A DNA stretch of 46,710 bases from Gammaproteobacteria bacterium (lineage in GTDB: Bacteria; Pseudomonadota; Gammaproteobacteria; Steroidobacterales; Steroidobacteraceae), in contig JAQGOF010000244.1 of assembly GCA_028293745.1 (NCBI GenBank), positions 1-46,710 of the forward strand. The letters are read 5' to 3'. The stretch's first letter is position 1. Every line of letters begins with the position of its first letter. The notes under the pieces are model-generated. The model was not told the DNA's origin, searched no databases, and worked only from the letters and a program-made list of their open reading frames with translations. Made by a program: the position numbers and the translations under genes. This document shows positions 8,320 to 16,639 of this stretch, piece after piece.

Positions 8320-8415
8320 TAGAATGGATTTCCCGGCGCGTAGCGCCGCTGCATTGCGCGGGTCGCCGCGACCCGCAGGAAAGTTGGGCGCAGCCCATGA
8401 GTAGAGGTCAGGCAA
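8320..8415 (+). promoter_or_regulatory. purH leader with -10-like box and three consecutive hairpins
   Basis: Between fis and purH. A TAGAAT box (8320-8325) could be a -10 element, although no good -35 is visible. Downstream lie three inverted repeats in a row: 8334-8348 (6-base stem, GTA loop), 8358-8376 (8-base perfect stem, CCG loop) and 8385-8397 (5-base stem). No U-run follows any of them, so they are not simple terminators. They may be a structured 5' leader; function unknown. Confidence 0.35.
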
Positions 8416-9978
8416 ATGTTGTTGCCCGTTCGCCGCGCGCTTCTTTCCGTATCCGATAAAACCGGTCTCGTGGAGCTCGCGCGCGCGCTGGCAAAACGCA
8501 ACATCGAGATACTCTCCACCGGTGGCACGGCGAAGCTGCTCGCGGCCAACGGCGTGGTGGTGCGCGAAGTTTCGACCTACACAGGATTTCCCGAGATCAT
8601 GGGCGGCCGCGTAAAAACGCTGCATCCGAAGATTCATGGAGGACTGCTCGGCCGCCGCGGTGTCGACGAGGCGGTCATGGCGCTCCACGAGATCGAGCCC
8701 ATCGACCTGCTCGTCGTGAATCTCTATCCATTCGCCGAGACGGCGGCCCGGCCAGGCTGCGGCTATCCGGAAGCGATCGAGAACATCGACATTGGCGGGC
8801 CCGCGATGCTGCGCGCAGCGGCCAAGAACCACGAAGCCGTTGCGGTTGCCGTCGATCCGGGCGATTACCAGACAGTTCTCGAGGAGTTGGAAGCGCAGGA
8901 TGGCACTACCCTTGCCACGCGATCCCGCCTCGCCGCGAAGGCCTTCGCGCACACGGCACGCTACGACACGATGGTTGCAAGCTACCTTGGTGCAATCCAC
9001 AACGTGCCCGCGGATCGATTCCCGGGCACACTGCCGCTCGTCTTCGACAAGGCTCAAGACCTGCGCTACGGCGAAAACCCGCATCAGCAGGCCGCGTTCT
9101 ATCGAGATCCCGCGCTGCGCGGCGCGAGCATCTGCGCAGCAAAGGTGTTGCAGGGAAAGGACCTGTCGTTCAACAACATAGCGGATGCGGACACCGCGAT
9201 CGAATGCGTGCGCCAATTCGAAGAGACGGCGTGCGTGATCGTGAAGCATGCGAATCCCTGCGGAGTGTCGGTTGCCACAACGCCGCTCGAAGCGTACGAC
9301 CGCGCGTATCGCACCGATCCCACGTCCGCATTCGGCGGGATCATTGCTTTCAACCGCGAGCTGGATGCAACGACCGCATCCGCCATCATTGACCGGCAAT
9401 TCGTGGAAGTGCTCGCGGCCCCCTCCGTCTCGGCGGAGGCCGCGCGCGTGCTGTCCAGCAAGCCGAACGTGCGAGTGTTGGAATTGGGCGATCTCGGCCG
9501 GACACCGAGCGGCGAGTTGGAGTATCGCAGTGTCACGGGCGGCCTGCTCGTACAGACCCGCGACACCGGCAGCGTTGCCGAATCCGATCTCAAGGTCGTC
9601 ACGCGCCGCAAGCCCACTCAGGCCGAGATCGTGGATCTGCAGTTCGCCTGGCGCGTGTGCAAGTTCGTGAAATCAAATGCAATCATCTTTGCGCAGCACC
9701 GCACGACCATTGGCGTGGGTGCCGGCCAGATGAGCCGCGTCTATTCAACCCGCATTGCCGCAATGAAGGCCGCCGACGAGCAGTTGGAAGTCTCCGGCTC
9801 CGTTATGGCCTCCGATGCGTTCTTCCCATTCCGCGACGGCATTGATGCGGCAGCCGAGTATGGAATCCGCGCGGTCATCCAGCCCGGCGGCTCGAAAAAG
9901 GATTCTGAAGTCATCGCCGCGGCGGACGAGCATGGAATGGCCATGGTCTTCACCGGCATGCGCCACTTCCGTCACTAG
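8416..9978 (+). CDS. purH: Bifunctional AICAR formyltransferase / IMP cyclohydrolase
   Basis: 520 residues, the standard PurH length. N-terminal MGS-like IMP cyclohydrolase domain (RRALLSVSDKTGLVELA, ILSTGGTAKLL, GGRVKTLHPKIHGGLL), then the AICAR transformylase domain with RYGENPHQQAA, the catalytic VKHANPCGVS motif (Lys-His) and the C-terminal SDAFFPFRDGID and IQPGGSKKDSEVI signatures. It catalyses the last two steps of de novo purine synthesis. purD starts 15 bases after its stop, as in the enterobacterial purHD operon. Confidence 0.98.
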   Translation: MLLPVRRALLSVSDKTGLVELARALAKRNIEILSTGGTAKLLAANGVVVREVSTYTGFPEIMGGRVKTLHPKIHGGLLGRRGVDEAVMALHEIEPIDLLVVNLYPFAETAARPGCGYPEAIENIDIGGPAMLRAAAKNHEAVAVAVDPGDYQTVLEELEAQDGTTLATRSRLAAKAFAHTARYDTMVASYLGAIHNVPADRFPGTLPLVFDKAQDLRYGENPHQQAAFYRDPALRGASICAAKVLQGKDLSFNNIADADTAIECVRQFEETACVIVKHANPCGVSVATTPLEAYDRAYRTDPTSAFGGIIAFNRELDATTASAIIDRQFVEVLAAPSVSAEAARVLSSKPNVRVLELGDLGRTPSGELEYRSVTGGLLVQTRDTGSVAESDLKVVTRRKPTQAEIVDLQFAWRVCKFVKSNAIIFAQHRTTIGVGAGQMSRVYSTRIAAMKAADEQLEVSGSVMASDAFFPFRDGIDAAAEYGIRAVIQPGGSKKDSEVIAAADEHGMAMVFTGMRHFRH

Positions 9979-9993
9979 TGCCTGGCTGACTCC

Positions 9994-11307
9994 GTGAAAG
10001 TACTCATCATCGGTGGAGGTGGCCGCGAGCACGCGTTGGCCTGGAAGTGCGCTTCGTCCGCGCGAGTGAGCGAAGTTCTGGTTGCGCCGGGCAACGCAGG
10101 CACTGCCACTGAACCCAAAGTGCGCAACGTCAATATCGCCGCGGAAGACATATCAAGGCTGGTCGCGCTCGCACGCTCCGAGCGTATCGATCTTACGATC
10201 GTCGGTCCCGAAGCGCCCCTCGTTGCCGGCGTCGTCGATGAATTCGTGAAAGCCGGCCTGAAGTGTTTCGGACCTCAGCGCGCGCCTGCACAACTCGAGG
10301 GCTCGAAAGCGTTCAGCAAGGAGTTTCTGCGGCGGCACGGTATTCCGACCGCGAGTTACGCCACATTTACTCGCGAGACATTCGATCGGGAGTACGTGCG
10401 CCGCCAGCGGACACCGATTGTCGTCAAGGCAAGTGGGCTCGCTGCTGGAAAAGGTGTCGTCATAGCCGACGACGCGCAGAGTGCGATCGCAGCTGCGGAA
10501 GATATGTTTGCCGGACAGTTCGGCGAGTCCGGACATGTGGTGGTCATCGAGGAATTCCTTCCGGGCGAGGAAGCGAGCTTCATCGTGATGGCAGACGGAA
10601 AACACATACTGCCCTTGGCAACCTCGCAGGATCACAAGCGATTGCGCGACGCGGATCAGGGGCCTAACACGGGCGGCATGGGTGCGTATTCACCTGCGCC
10701 GGTTGTCACTGACGCGATGCACGCACGCATCATGAAAGAAGTGATGGAGCCGGCGATCCGCGGCCTCGCCGCCGACGGCATGCCATATACCGGATTCCTC
10801 TATGCCGGCATCATGATCGCACCGGACGGCACACCGAACGTGCTCGAATTTAACTGCCGGTTTGGTGATCCCGAGACGCAGCCCATCATGATGCGCTTGC
10901 GGTCTGATCTCACCCTGTTGTGCGAAGCAGCACTCGAAGGCCGCTTGGATGGTGTCTCTGCGGAATGGGATCCGCAGGCGGCGCTGGGTGTCGTGATGGC
11001 AGCGGCAGGCTATCCGGAAGAGGTACGAAAAGGTGATGTCATCGAGGGTCTCGACCGCGCCGCGACATTACCCGGCAAGGTATTTCACGCCGGAACGCGG
11101 ATGCAGTCAGGGCGGGTGGTGACCAACGGAGGACGTGTCCTTTGTGCCGTGGGCCTTGGGTCGACCGTGAGCACCGCTCGAGCGCAGGCCTATGGACTGG
11201 TCAACTCGATCACGTGGCCCGGCGTCCAATTCCGTCACGATGTTGGTTACAGAGCAATGGCGCGTGAAGAGCAGGCCAAAGCAGCGCGTGAGCATGCGGA
11301 CAGGTGA
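9994..11307 (+). CDS. purD: Phosphoribosylamine--glycine ligase
   Basis: 437 residues, GTG start at 9994 at the conserved MKVLIIGGGGREHALAW N terminus. ATP-grasp enzyme: VVKASGLAAGKGV nucleotide loop, LPGEEASF, LATSQDHKRL, and the NTGGMGAYSP and LEFNCRFGDPETQ metal-binding signatures. Joins phosphoribosylamine and glycine in purine synthesis. Tail end overlaps the start of the next gene by 14 bases, which suggests translational coupling. Confidence 0.98.
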   Translation: MKVLIIGGGGREHALAWKCASSARVSEVLVAPGNAGTATEPKVRNVNIAAEDISRLVALARSERIDLTIVGPEAPLVAGVVDEFVKAGLKCFGPQRAPAQLEGSKAFSKEFLRRHGIPTASYATFTRETFDREYVRRQRTPIVVKASGLAAGKGVVIADDAQSAIAAAEDMFAGQFGESGHVVVIEEFLPGEEASFIVMADGKHILPLATSQDHKRLRDADQGPNTGGMGAYSPAPVVTDAMHARIMKEVMEPAIRGLAADGMPYTGFLYAGIMIAPDGTPNVLEFNCRFGDPETQPIMMRLRSDLTLLCEAALEGRLDGVSAEWDPQAALGVVMAAAGYPEEVRKGDVIEGLDRAATLPGKVFHAGTRMQSGRVVTNGGRVLCAVGLGSTVSTARAQAYGLVNSITWPGVQFRHDVGYRAMAREEQAKAAREHADR

Positions 11308-11728
11308 CTGGGATTTTCCCAATCCGCATGTCGTGACACTCGAGGTAGTCGCATCTGACATTGACGCGTACGACCACGTCAACAATTCCGTCTACCTGTC
11401 CTGGTTCGATCGAGTCGCGTGGTCACATTCCGCAGCGTTGGGTGTCACTCTGGAGGAATGCGTTCGCATCCGCCGCGGCATGGCGGCTCATAGAACGGAA
11501 ATCGACTACCAGCGCGCCGCCATCGAGGGCGACCGGGTGTCCGTCGCTACGTGGATAGTGAGCACCGATGCAAAGTTGCGGGTCGAACGCCGCTTTCAGG
11601 TCAGGCGCGCGCCAGACGGGCAGACACTGGCACGCGCCCGAACCGACTATGTGTGCATCAACCTTGACTCAGGCCGCGCCGCGCGCATGCCGGAGTCCTT
11701 CTCGCGCGCCTACATCGTAACCACGTAA
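11294..11728 (+). CDS. Acyl-CoA thioesterase, hot-dog fold (4HBT / YbgC-like)
   Basis: 144 residues from ATG 11294 (GTG 11288 also possible); the reading frame is open further upstream only inside purD. One hot-dog domain: the DIDAYDHVNNSVYLSWFDR helix carries the Asp/His-Asn-Asn pattern of 4-hydroxybenzoyl-CoA thioesterase-type enzymes, followed by strands with TEIDYQRAAIEGDRV and RRFQVRRAPDGQ. Likely hydrolyses a short or medium acyl-CoA; the substrate cannot be deduced. It is the last gene of the purHD transcript and is followed by a strong hairpin. Confidence 0.85.
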   Translation: MRTGDWDFPNPHVVTLEVVASDIDAYDHVNNSVYLSWFDRVAWSHSAALGVTLEECVRIRRGMAAHRTEIDYQRAAIEGDRVSVATWIVSTDAKLRVERRFQVRRAPDGQTLARARTDYVCINLDSGRAARMPESFSRAYIVTT

Positions 11729-11738
11729 CAGGCACCTA

Positions 11739-11766
11739 CCGGGCAAAAGTCGCGCCTTTTGCCCGG
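11739..11766. terminator. Hairpin after purHD-thioesterase
   Basis: Perfect 10-base inverted repeat CCGGGCAAAA / TTTTGCCCGG with an 8-base loop, 10 bases after the thioesterase stop. The A and T tracts are inside the stem, so it could work as a terminator for transcription from the left. Confidence 0.55.
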
Positions 11767-11794
11767 CGGTGATTCCGGCGATGCGCCGACTTCC

Positions 11795-11821
11795 GCGAAA
11801 AATGCCGAAGGCATTTTTCGC
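11795..11821. terminator. Bidirectional hairpin between convergent genes
   Basis: Perfect 12-base stem GCGAAAAATGCC / GGCATTTTTCGC with a 3-base loop, ending at the stop codon of the minus-strand YeaQ-like gene. A/T runs on both stem sides suit termination from either direction. Confidence 0.6.
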
Positions 11822-12088
11822 CTATAAACGAGTGCGGCCGGTCCGGAACAGGTTGACGATGGCCAGGAGGATAATCGCTCCCAACAGCGATACCCCCAAT
11901 CCCGCCAGACTGATGTCCCCTTGATTGATGGTTGCCGCGCCCACGAGCGGGCTGATCAGCCAGCCGCCAATCAAAGCACCCACGATGCCCACCACGATGT
12001 TCAGAAGGATGCCTTCCTGCGTACGCATGATCACGCTGGCCAGCCATCCGATGACGCCACCCAAAATCAGCCAGATGAGAATATTCAT
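11822..12088 (-). CDS. GlsB/YeaQ/YmgE-family stress-response membrane protein
   Basis: 88 residues, almost wholly hydrophobic and Gly-rich, with three predicted inner-membrane helices. The motifs WLILGGVIGWLASVIMRT, NIVVGIVGALIGGWL and a final LLGAIILLAIVNLF helix are those of the transglycosylase-associated/YeaQ family, induced by stress in enterobacteria; biochemical function is unknown. It is monocistronic: 124 bases to the next gene, and a strong hairpin at its end. Confidence 0.9.
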   Translation of the reverse strand: MNILIWLILGGVIGWLASVIMRTQEGILLNIVVGIVGALIGGWLISPLVGAATINQGDISLAGLGVSLLGAIILLAIVNLFRTGRTRL

Positions 12089-12139
12089 TGCACGCCTCGT
12101 CGGTTACGGCGTATGCCGTGCAACATCAATTCCCAGGCC

Positions 12140-12157
12140 CCCGGGAAGGTTCCCGGG
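12140..12157. other. Small inverted repeat downstream of the outer-membrane barrel gene
   Basis: Seven-base stem CCCGGGA / TCCCGGG with a 4-base loop in the 124-base gap between two minus-strand genes. Downstream of the barrel gene, it may act as its terminator, but no U-run follows. Confidence 0.3.
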
Positions 12158-12212
12158 AAACTGAGGCTGAGGCGCCTCGCAGCGCGCCGACCCGGCCAGG
12201 CCGCGACCAAGC

Positions 12213-13100
12213 CTAGAAACTTACTTTGAAGAACGCCTCAGGCCCCCGGACGTGCTGCCGGAACAAGCCCGGGAAGTGGGCGTCATTCACCTGGAGGAAC
12301 GACCTCATGTCGGTGTAACCGGCGCCAACGCTGAAATTCGGCTTCCAGCGGTATTGGAAATCGGCGTGATAATCGCCCATGGAGCCCTCGAAATTGTTGA
12401 CCGAGGCGCGCAGATACTGCGCCCGCGCCACCATCGCAAAGCGACGCGAGATGCGCCAGGTGAAGTCCAGGGGAATGGTGGGAAAGGCGCCGGCGCCCGA
12501 GACATCCTGGCGCAACCGTTTGGCCACTACTTGACCGCGGGCCTCCGCCTCCACGAAGTCGACCCCCAGCCCCAATCCGAGCTCAAATCGATCGGTGCGC
12601 AGCACCGAAAAGGTGTAGGTGAGTCCGAACTGACGCCACTGCACCGAGCTCGTCACCCGGTCATTGACCGCGAATGTCTCATTGCCAAACAGGATCTGGC
12701 GGTTGATGACGTGATCGCCCCGGCGGTTGCTCTCGAAGTAGTCCACCCGCAGGCGGTTGCGCTCCCGCAGGCGGAACATGATTTCGATGCGGCCCTGCGG
12801 GTTGCGGCTGTCGAGTCCCAGGTCCTTTTCACCGCTCACCGGTGTTCCGAGCGTACCCGCAAGGCCAGGGCCGGGACTTTGCGTGTCGATGCGCAGCGTG
12901 GTGGTGATAGCGGGATTGAAGAACGTCCCGCGTACGTAGAAGCGATCGGTGATGGGGCTCGGAGTGTTGCGGTTCTTGTCCGGCTTGATGGGAGCCCCTG
13001 ACCAGCGGTCATGCTCCGCAGGTGGCAGCTCACGCTCCGCGTGTGCTGGCAGGGTCTGTAGAGCGAGCAACGCCGACGCCAGGTAGAGCAAGTTTCGCAT
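12213..13100 (-). CDS. Secreted outer-membrane beta-barrel protein, unknown function
   Basis: 295 residues with a signal peptide (MRNLLYLASALLALQTLPAHA, cut after AHA). The mature part alternates hydrophobic and polar residues in strands such as RIEIMFRLRERNRLRVDYFE and RFELGLGLGVDFVEAEARG, and ends in FFKVSF, a C-terminal Phe suited to BAM-dependent insertion. About 8-12 strands would fit. I do not recognise a named family. No operon partner is evident: 106 bases separate it from rho and 124 from the gene after it. Confidence 0.7.
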   Translation of the reverse strand: MRNLLYLASALLALQTLPAHAERELPPAEHDRWSGAPIKPDKNRNTPSPITDRFYVRGTFFNPAITTTLRIDTQSPGPGLAGTLGTPVSGEKDLGLDSRNPQGRIEIMFRLRERNRLRVDYFESNRRGDHVINRQILFGNETFAVNDRVTSSVQWRQFGLTYTFSVLRTDRFELGLGLGVDFVEAEARGQVVAKRLRQDVSGAGAFPTIPLDFTWRISRRFAMVARAQYLRASVNNFEGSMGDYHADFQYRWKPNFSVGAGYTDMRSFLQVNDAHFPGLFRQHVRGPEAFFKVSF

Positions 13101-13161
13101 ACGCGAATCATGCCACCGTCGGCGTCACTCAACTCAAACCGAAGCCACATAATTAGCTTCT

Positions 13162-13182
13162 CGGCGACACCGGGCGTCGCCG
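13162..13182. terminator. Possible terminator hairpin downstream of rho
   Basis: Seven-base stem CGGCGAC / GTCGCCG with a 7-base loop, 25 bases beyond the rho stop on the minus strand. No clear U-run, so termination is uncertain. Confidence 0.35.
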
Positions 13183-13206
13183 ATAGGCAACATATGGCTT
13201 AAGCCC

Positions 13207-14661
13207 TTACCGCTTCATCGCCTCGAAGAATTCACTGTTCGACTTGGTGTCTTTCATCTTGTCGAGCAGGAATTCAATGGCTGAGAGCTCGTCCATGGGG
13301 TGCAGCAGCTTGCGCAGGATCCACATCTTGGCGAGCTCACCCTGGTCGGTGATCAACTCCTCCTTACGCGTGCCGGAGCGATTGATGTTGACCGCCGGGA
13401 AGACACGCTTCTCGGAGATGCGCCGGTCGAGATGGATTTCGCTGTTGCCGGTGCCCTTGAACTCTTCAAAGATCACGTCGTCCATCTTGGACCCGGTGTC
13501 CACGAGAGCAGTGGCCAGAATCGTGAGGCTGCCGCCTTCCTCGATGTTGCGCGCCGCACCGAAGAATCGCTTCGGGCGCTGCAACGCATTCGCATCAACA
13601 CCACCTGTCAGCACTTTGCCCGATGAGGGCACGACAGTGTTGTAGGCGCGTGCGAGACGAGTGATGGAGTCGAGCAGAATGACGACGTCCTTCTTATGTT
13701 CGACCAGCCGTTTCGCCTTCTCGATGACCATCTCGGCCACCTGAACGTGACGCGCAGCGGGCTCGTCGAACGTGCTCGAGACCACCTCGCCCTTGACGGT
13801 GCGCTGCATCTCGGTGACTTCCTCCGGCCGCTCATCGATGAGCAGCACGATCAGGATGACCTCGGGATGGTTGGAAGTGATGGCGGTAGCGATGTTCTGC
13901 AGCAGCATCGTCTTGCCGGCCTTTGGCGGGGAGACGATGAGACCGCGTTGACCCTTACCGATCGGCGCCACCAGGTCAATGGTACGCGCCGTCAGGTCCT
14001 CGGTGGAACCGTTGCCGCGCTCGAGCTTCAAACGCTTGGTCGGATGAAACGGCGTCAGATTCTCGAACAACACCTTGTTGCGCGAGCTTTCCGGGGAGTC
14101 GAGATTGATCTCGCCGACCTTGAGCAGCGCGAAGTAGCGCTCCCCGTCCTTCGGCGGACGGATGAGCCCGGAGATGGTGTCACCGGTCCGCAGGTTGAAG
14201 CGGCGGATCTGGCTCGGACTGACATAAATGTCATCCGGGCCGGCCAGGTACGAGCCGTCGGCCGAGCGCAGGAAGCCGAAGCCGTCCTGCAGTATCTCGA
14301 GCACGCCATCACCGTAGATGTTCTCCCCGTTCCTCGCGTGCGCCTTGAGGATGGAGAAAATGATGTCTTGTTTGCGGGAGCGCGCGACGCTCTCCAGGCC
14401 CATCGACTCGGCGAGCTTGACCAGCTCGTGAATCGGCCGGGACTTGAGCTCGGTCAGATTCATCGAAGCGCGCGACTGCGTGAGCTCAGCCGGGCTGATG
14501 ATCTCCGCGTCGTCCGCGTCGAAAATCTCCGGCTCGTGCATCATCTCGTCGGGCCGGCCGCCGCCGTTGCCGTTGCTATTGCCGCGGTTGCCGTCACGGT
14601 TGCCGTGGCGCGGGCCTTTGTTGGGCCGATTACGGCCCTGATTGCCAAGATAGCCTCTCAC
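13207..14661 (-). CDS. rho: Transcription termination factor Rho with N-terminal Asn/Gly/Arg-rich extension
   Basis: 484 residues from a GTG that overlaps the trxA stop (GTGA). From residue 67 (MNLTELKSRPI) it matches the normal 418-residue Rho: N-terminal helical and OB-fold RNA-binding domain (GDGVLEILQDGFGFLRS, YVSPSQIRRF), P-loop SPPKAGKT, Walker B VVILLDSITRLARAYN, Q-loop VLTGGVDANALQRPKRFFGAARN, and the C-terminal translocase domain. The extra 66 residues start with a stretch rich in N, G and R, then an acidic patch (FDADDAEIIS). This region looks disordered and could bind RNA or promote condensation; that is inference. An internal ATG start at MNLTEL would give the classical length, but the stop/start overlap with trxA favours the long form. 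Confidence 0.95.
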   Translation of the reverse strand: MRGYLGNQGRNRPNKGPRHGNRDGNRGNSNGNGGGRPDEMMHEPEIFDADDAEIISPAELTQSRASMNLTELKSRPIHELVKLAESMGLESVARSRKQDIIFSILKAHARNGENIYGDGVLEILQDGFGFLRSADGSYLAGPDDIYVSPSQIRRFNLRTGDTISGLIRPPKDGERYFALLKVGEINLDSPESSRNKVLFENLTPFHPTKRLKLERGNGSTEDLTARTIDLVAPIGKGQRGLIVSPPKAGKTMLLQNIATAITSNHPEVILIVLLIDERPEEVTEMQRTVKGEVVSSTFDEPAARHVQVAEMVIEKAKRLVEHKKDVVILLDSITRLARAYNTVVPSSGKVLTGGVDANALQRPKRFFGAARNIEEGGSLTILATALVDTGSKMDDVIFEEFKGTGNSEIHLDRRISEKRVFPAVNINRSGTRKEELITDQGELAKMWILRKLLHPMDELSAIEFLLDKMKDTKSNSEFFEAMKR

Positions 14662-14987
14662 AGGTTGGTGTCCAGAAATGCGGAAAGTTGGGATTTGGAC
14701 ACCGCTCCGACCTTCTGGGCTTCCACGGTGCCGTTCTTGAACAGAATCAGCGTCGGGATGCCGCGAATGCCGAACTTGGGCGGTGTCTGCGGGTTTTCAT
14801 CGATGTTCAGCTTGGCGATCTTGATGCGATCCTGATATTCGGTCGCGATCTCATCGAGAATCGGGGCGATCATCTTGCACGGGCCACACCACTCGGCCCA
14901 GAAATCCAGCAGCACGGGCTTCTCGGATTTAAGGACGTCCTGGGAAAATGTGGCATCGGTGGTGTGCACAATGTGCGGGCTACTCAC
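14658..14987 (-). CDS. trxA: Thioredoxin
   Basis: 109 residues from GTG 14987, same length as E. coli thioredoxin 1. The TTG at 14996 is in frame but GGAGG abuts it, whereas GGAGG sits 9 bases before the GTG, so the GTG is preferred. Active site WCGPCK in FWAEWCGPCKMIAP, cis-Pro in RGIPTLILF. Cytoplasmic disulfide reductase and electron donor to DsbD among others. Co-transcribed with rho, whose start overlaps its stop; same order as in enterobacteria. Confidence 0.97.
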   Translation of the reverse strand: MSSPHIVHTTDATFSQDVLKSEKPVLLDFWAEWCGPCKMIAPILDEIATEYQDRIKIAKLNIDENPQTPPKFGIRGIPTLILFKNGTVEAQKVGAVSKSQLSAFLDTNL

Positions 14988-15319
14988 GCGGTTCAACCTC
15001 CGTCGAATGCAGAGTGTGGGAATTGGAATGATTAATTTGGATAAAGAAGCTTGGAGCGCTTGGGAATTTGGCCCGGTTGGGCTTACGTGGGATCAGGCCG
15101 GCGAAAACCGAGCGAAAGCCGTGCCAGAAACGCCCGTCAAACGGTTACACTAACTCGCGAGGTGAGTACGGAACTTAAGCTTTCAGGGATCGGATTGACT
15201 GGCAGGTTCGGACCCCGAGGGGTTGCCAGAAGGTCCGCTGTCTTGAGAGCTTTGTAGCGCTTCCGAGCCCCTTTTGCAAGGCCCAGCCACCTAACCCCTT
15301 CACGGTATAGAACTATTTG
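14988..15319. promoter_or_regulatory. Divergent intergenic region between trxA-rho and rhlB
   Basis: 332 bases without a convincing gene. It must hold the promoters of trxA-rho (leftward) and rhlB (rightward). An AT-rich patch at about 15026-15055 lies 40-70 bases before the trxA start and is the best candidate for its promoter. TATAGA at 15306-15311 lies only 8 bases before the rhlB ATG, but no matching -35 is visible. Short open frames here lack codon character. Confidence 0.4.
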
Positions 15320-16639
15320 ATGACTGATCCACACTCCGGTTCCCCTACATTCGAATCTTTCAGCCTGGCGCCACCCCTCATGCAGGGTATCCGCGATGCA
15401 GGCTTCACGTACTGCACGCCAATCCAGGCCCAGACACTGCCTTTGGCCCTGTCCGGCCGCGATGTTGCCGGCCAGGCACAGACCGGCACCGGCAAGACCG
15501 CCGCCTTCCTGGTTGCGATGTATCAGGCCCTGCTGACGCGGCCCGCCCCTGCCAGCCGCAACCGCGGCTCCATCCTGGCCCTGATCGTGGCGCCGACGCG
15601 CGAGCTTGCGGTGCAGATACACCACGATGCCGAGATCCTGGGACGCCATACCGGGTTCAGGCAAGCGGTGGTCTACGGCGGCATTGACTACGACAAACAG
15701 CGCCGGCAGCTCGAGGACGGCATCGATGTGCTCATCGGCACGCCGGGACGCCTGATCGACTACTTCAAGCAGCACTGCTTCGACATGCGTCATGCGCAGA
15801 TACTGGTGCTCGATGAAGCCGACCGGATGTTCGACCTGGGCTTCATTGCCGACATCCGCTACCTGCTGCGGCGCCTGCCGCACCCGGAAAAGCGGCAATC
15901 CATGCTGTTCTCCGCCACGCTGTCACATCGTGTCCTGGAGCTCGCCTACGAGCACATGAACAATCCCGAGCTCGTCCGCATCGAGCCGGACAAGATGACC
16001 GTCGATCTGGTGCGCCAGATCATGTACTACCCCGCGATGGAGGAAAAGCTGCCGCTGCTGGTCGGATTGCTGCGCCAGTACGAAGCGCGCCGCACGATGA
16101 TCTTCGTCAACACCAAGCGTGTGGCGGAGCGGCTGGAAAGCACTCTCAAGGCGAATGGGTTCCATGCACAGGCGCTGTCAGGCGATGTGCCGCAGAACAA
16201 GCGACTGAAGTTCCTTCGCGACTTTCACAACGGCGATCTCGCCGTGCTGATTGCTACCGACGTCGCATCGCGTGGATTGCACATCCCAGATGTCAGTCAC
16301 GTGTTCAACTTCGACCTGCCGCAGGACGCCCCGGACTACGTGCATCGCATTGGACGTACGGCTCGTGCCGGCACCGACGGCGATGCCATCAGCTTCGCGT
16401 GCGAGGAGTTCGCGGTATCGCTACCGGAGATCGAAAGCTACATCGGCCACAAGATACCGTCGCTTCCCATCCCGCCGGAACTGTTGGCAACCGAAGTTAC
16501 CGCAGCACCGCCGGGCGAATATGGCTATCGTCCACGCCCTCCACGGTCGGGGGGACACTCGGGACAGGGTGGCCGGCGCCCTCCTCCAGGCCGCCGTGGC
16601 GCCCATCAGTCCAAGGGAGCCCGGGGTCGAGGTCGCTGA
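15320..16639 (+). CDS. rhlB: DEAD-box RNA helicase, RhlB type
   Basis: 439 residues from ATG 15320. All helicase motifs are present: Q motif (FTYCTPIQAQTLP), AQTGTGKT, PTRELAVQ, GTPGRL, DEADRMFDLGF, SAT, FVNTKRVAERL, ATDVASRGLHIPDV and HRIGRTARAG. The order of closest match and the divergent trxA-rho neighbourhood identify RhlB, the helicase of the RNA degradosome that unwinds RNA for PNPase/RNase E. The C-terminal tail (about residues 395-439) is rich in Arg, Gly and Pro and probably binds RNA. The last 143 bases overlap the 3' end of the convergent HAD gene. Confidence 0.93.
   Translation: MTDPHSGSPTFESFSLAPPLMQGIRDAGFTYCTPIQAQTLPLALSGRDVAGQAQTGTGKTAAFLVAMYQALLTRPAPASRNRGSILALIVAPTRELAVQIHHDAEILGRHTGFRQAVVYGGIDYDKQRRQLEDGIDVLIGTPGRLIDYFKQHCFDMRHAQILVLDEADRMFDLGFIADIRYLLRRLPHPEKRQSMLFSATLSHRVLELAYEHMNNPELVRIEPDKMTVDLVRQIMYYPAMEEKLPLLVGLLRQYEARRTMIFVNTKRVAERLESTLKANGFHAQALSGDVPQNKRLKFLRDFHNGDLAVLIATDVASRGLHIPDVSHVFNFDLPQDAPDYVHRIGRTARAGTDGDAISFACEEFAVSLPEIESYIGHKIPSLPIPPELLATEVTAAPPGEYGYRPRPPRSGGHSGQGGRRPPPGRRGAHQSKGARGRGR

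Noticed and set aside
12252..13001. 249-codon plus-strand frame opposite the outer-membrane barrel gene
   Set aside because: The minus strand has a signal peptide, beta-strand pattern and C-terminal Phe; the plus frame has none of these.
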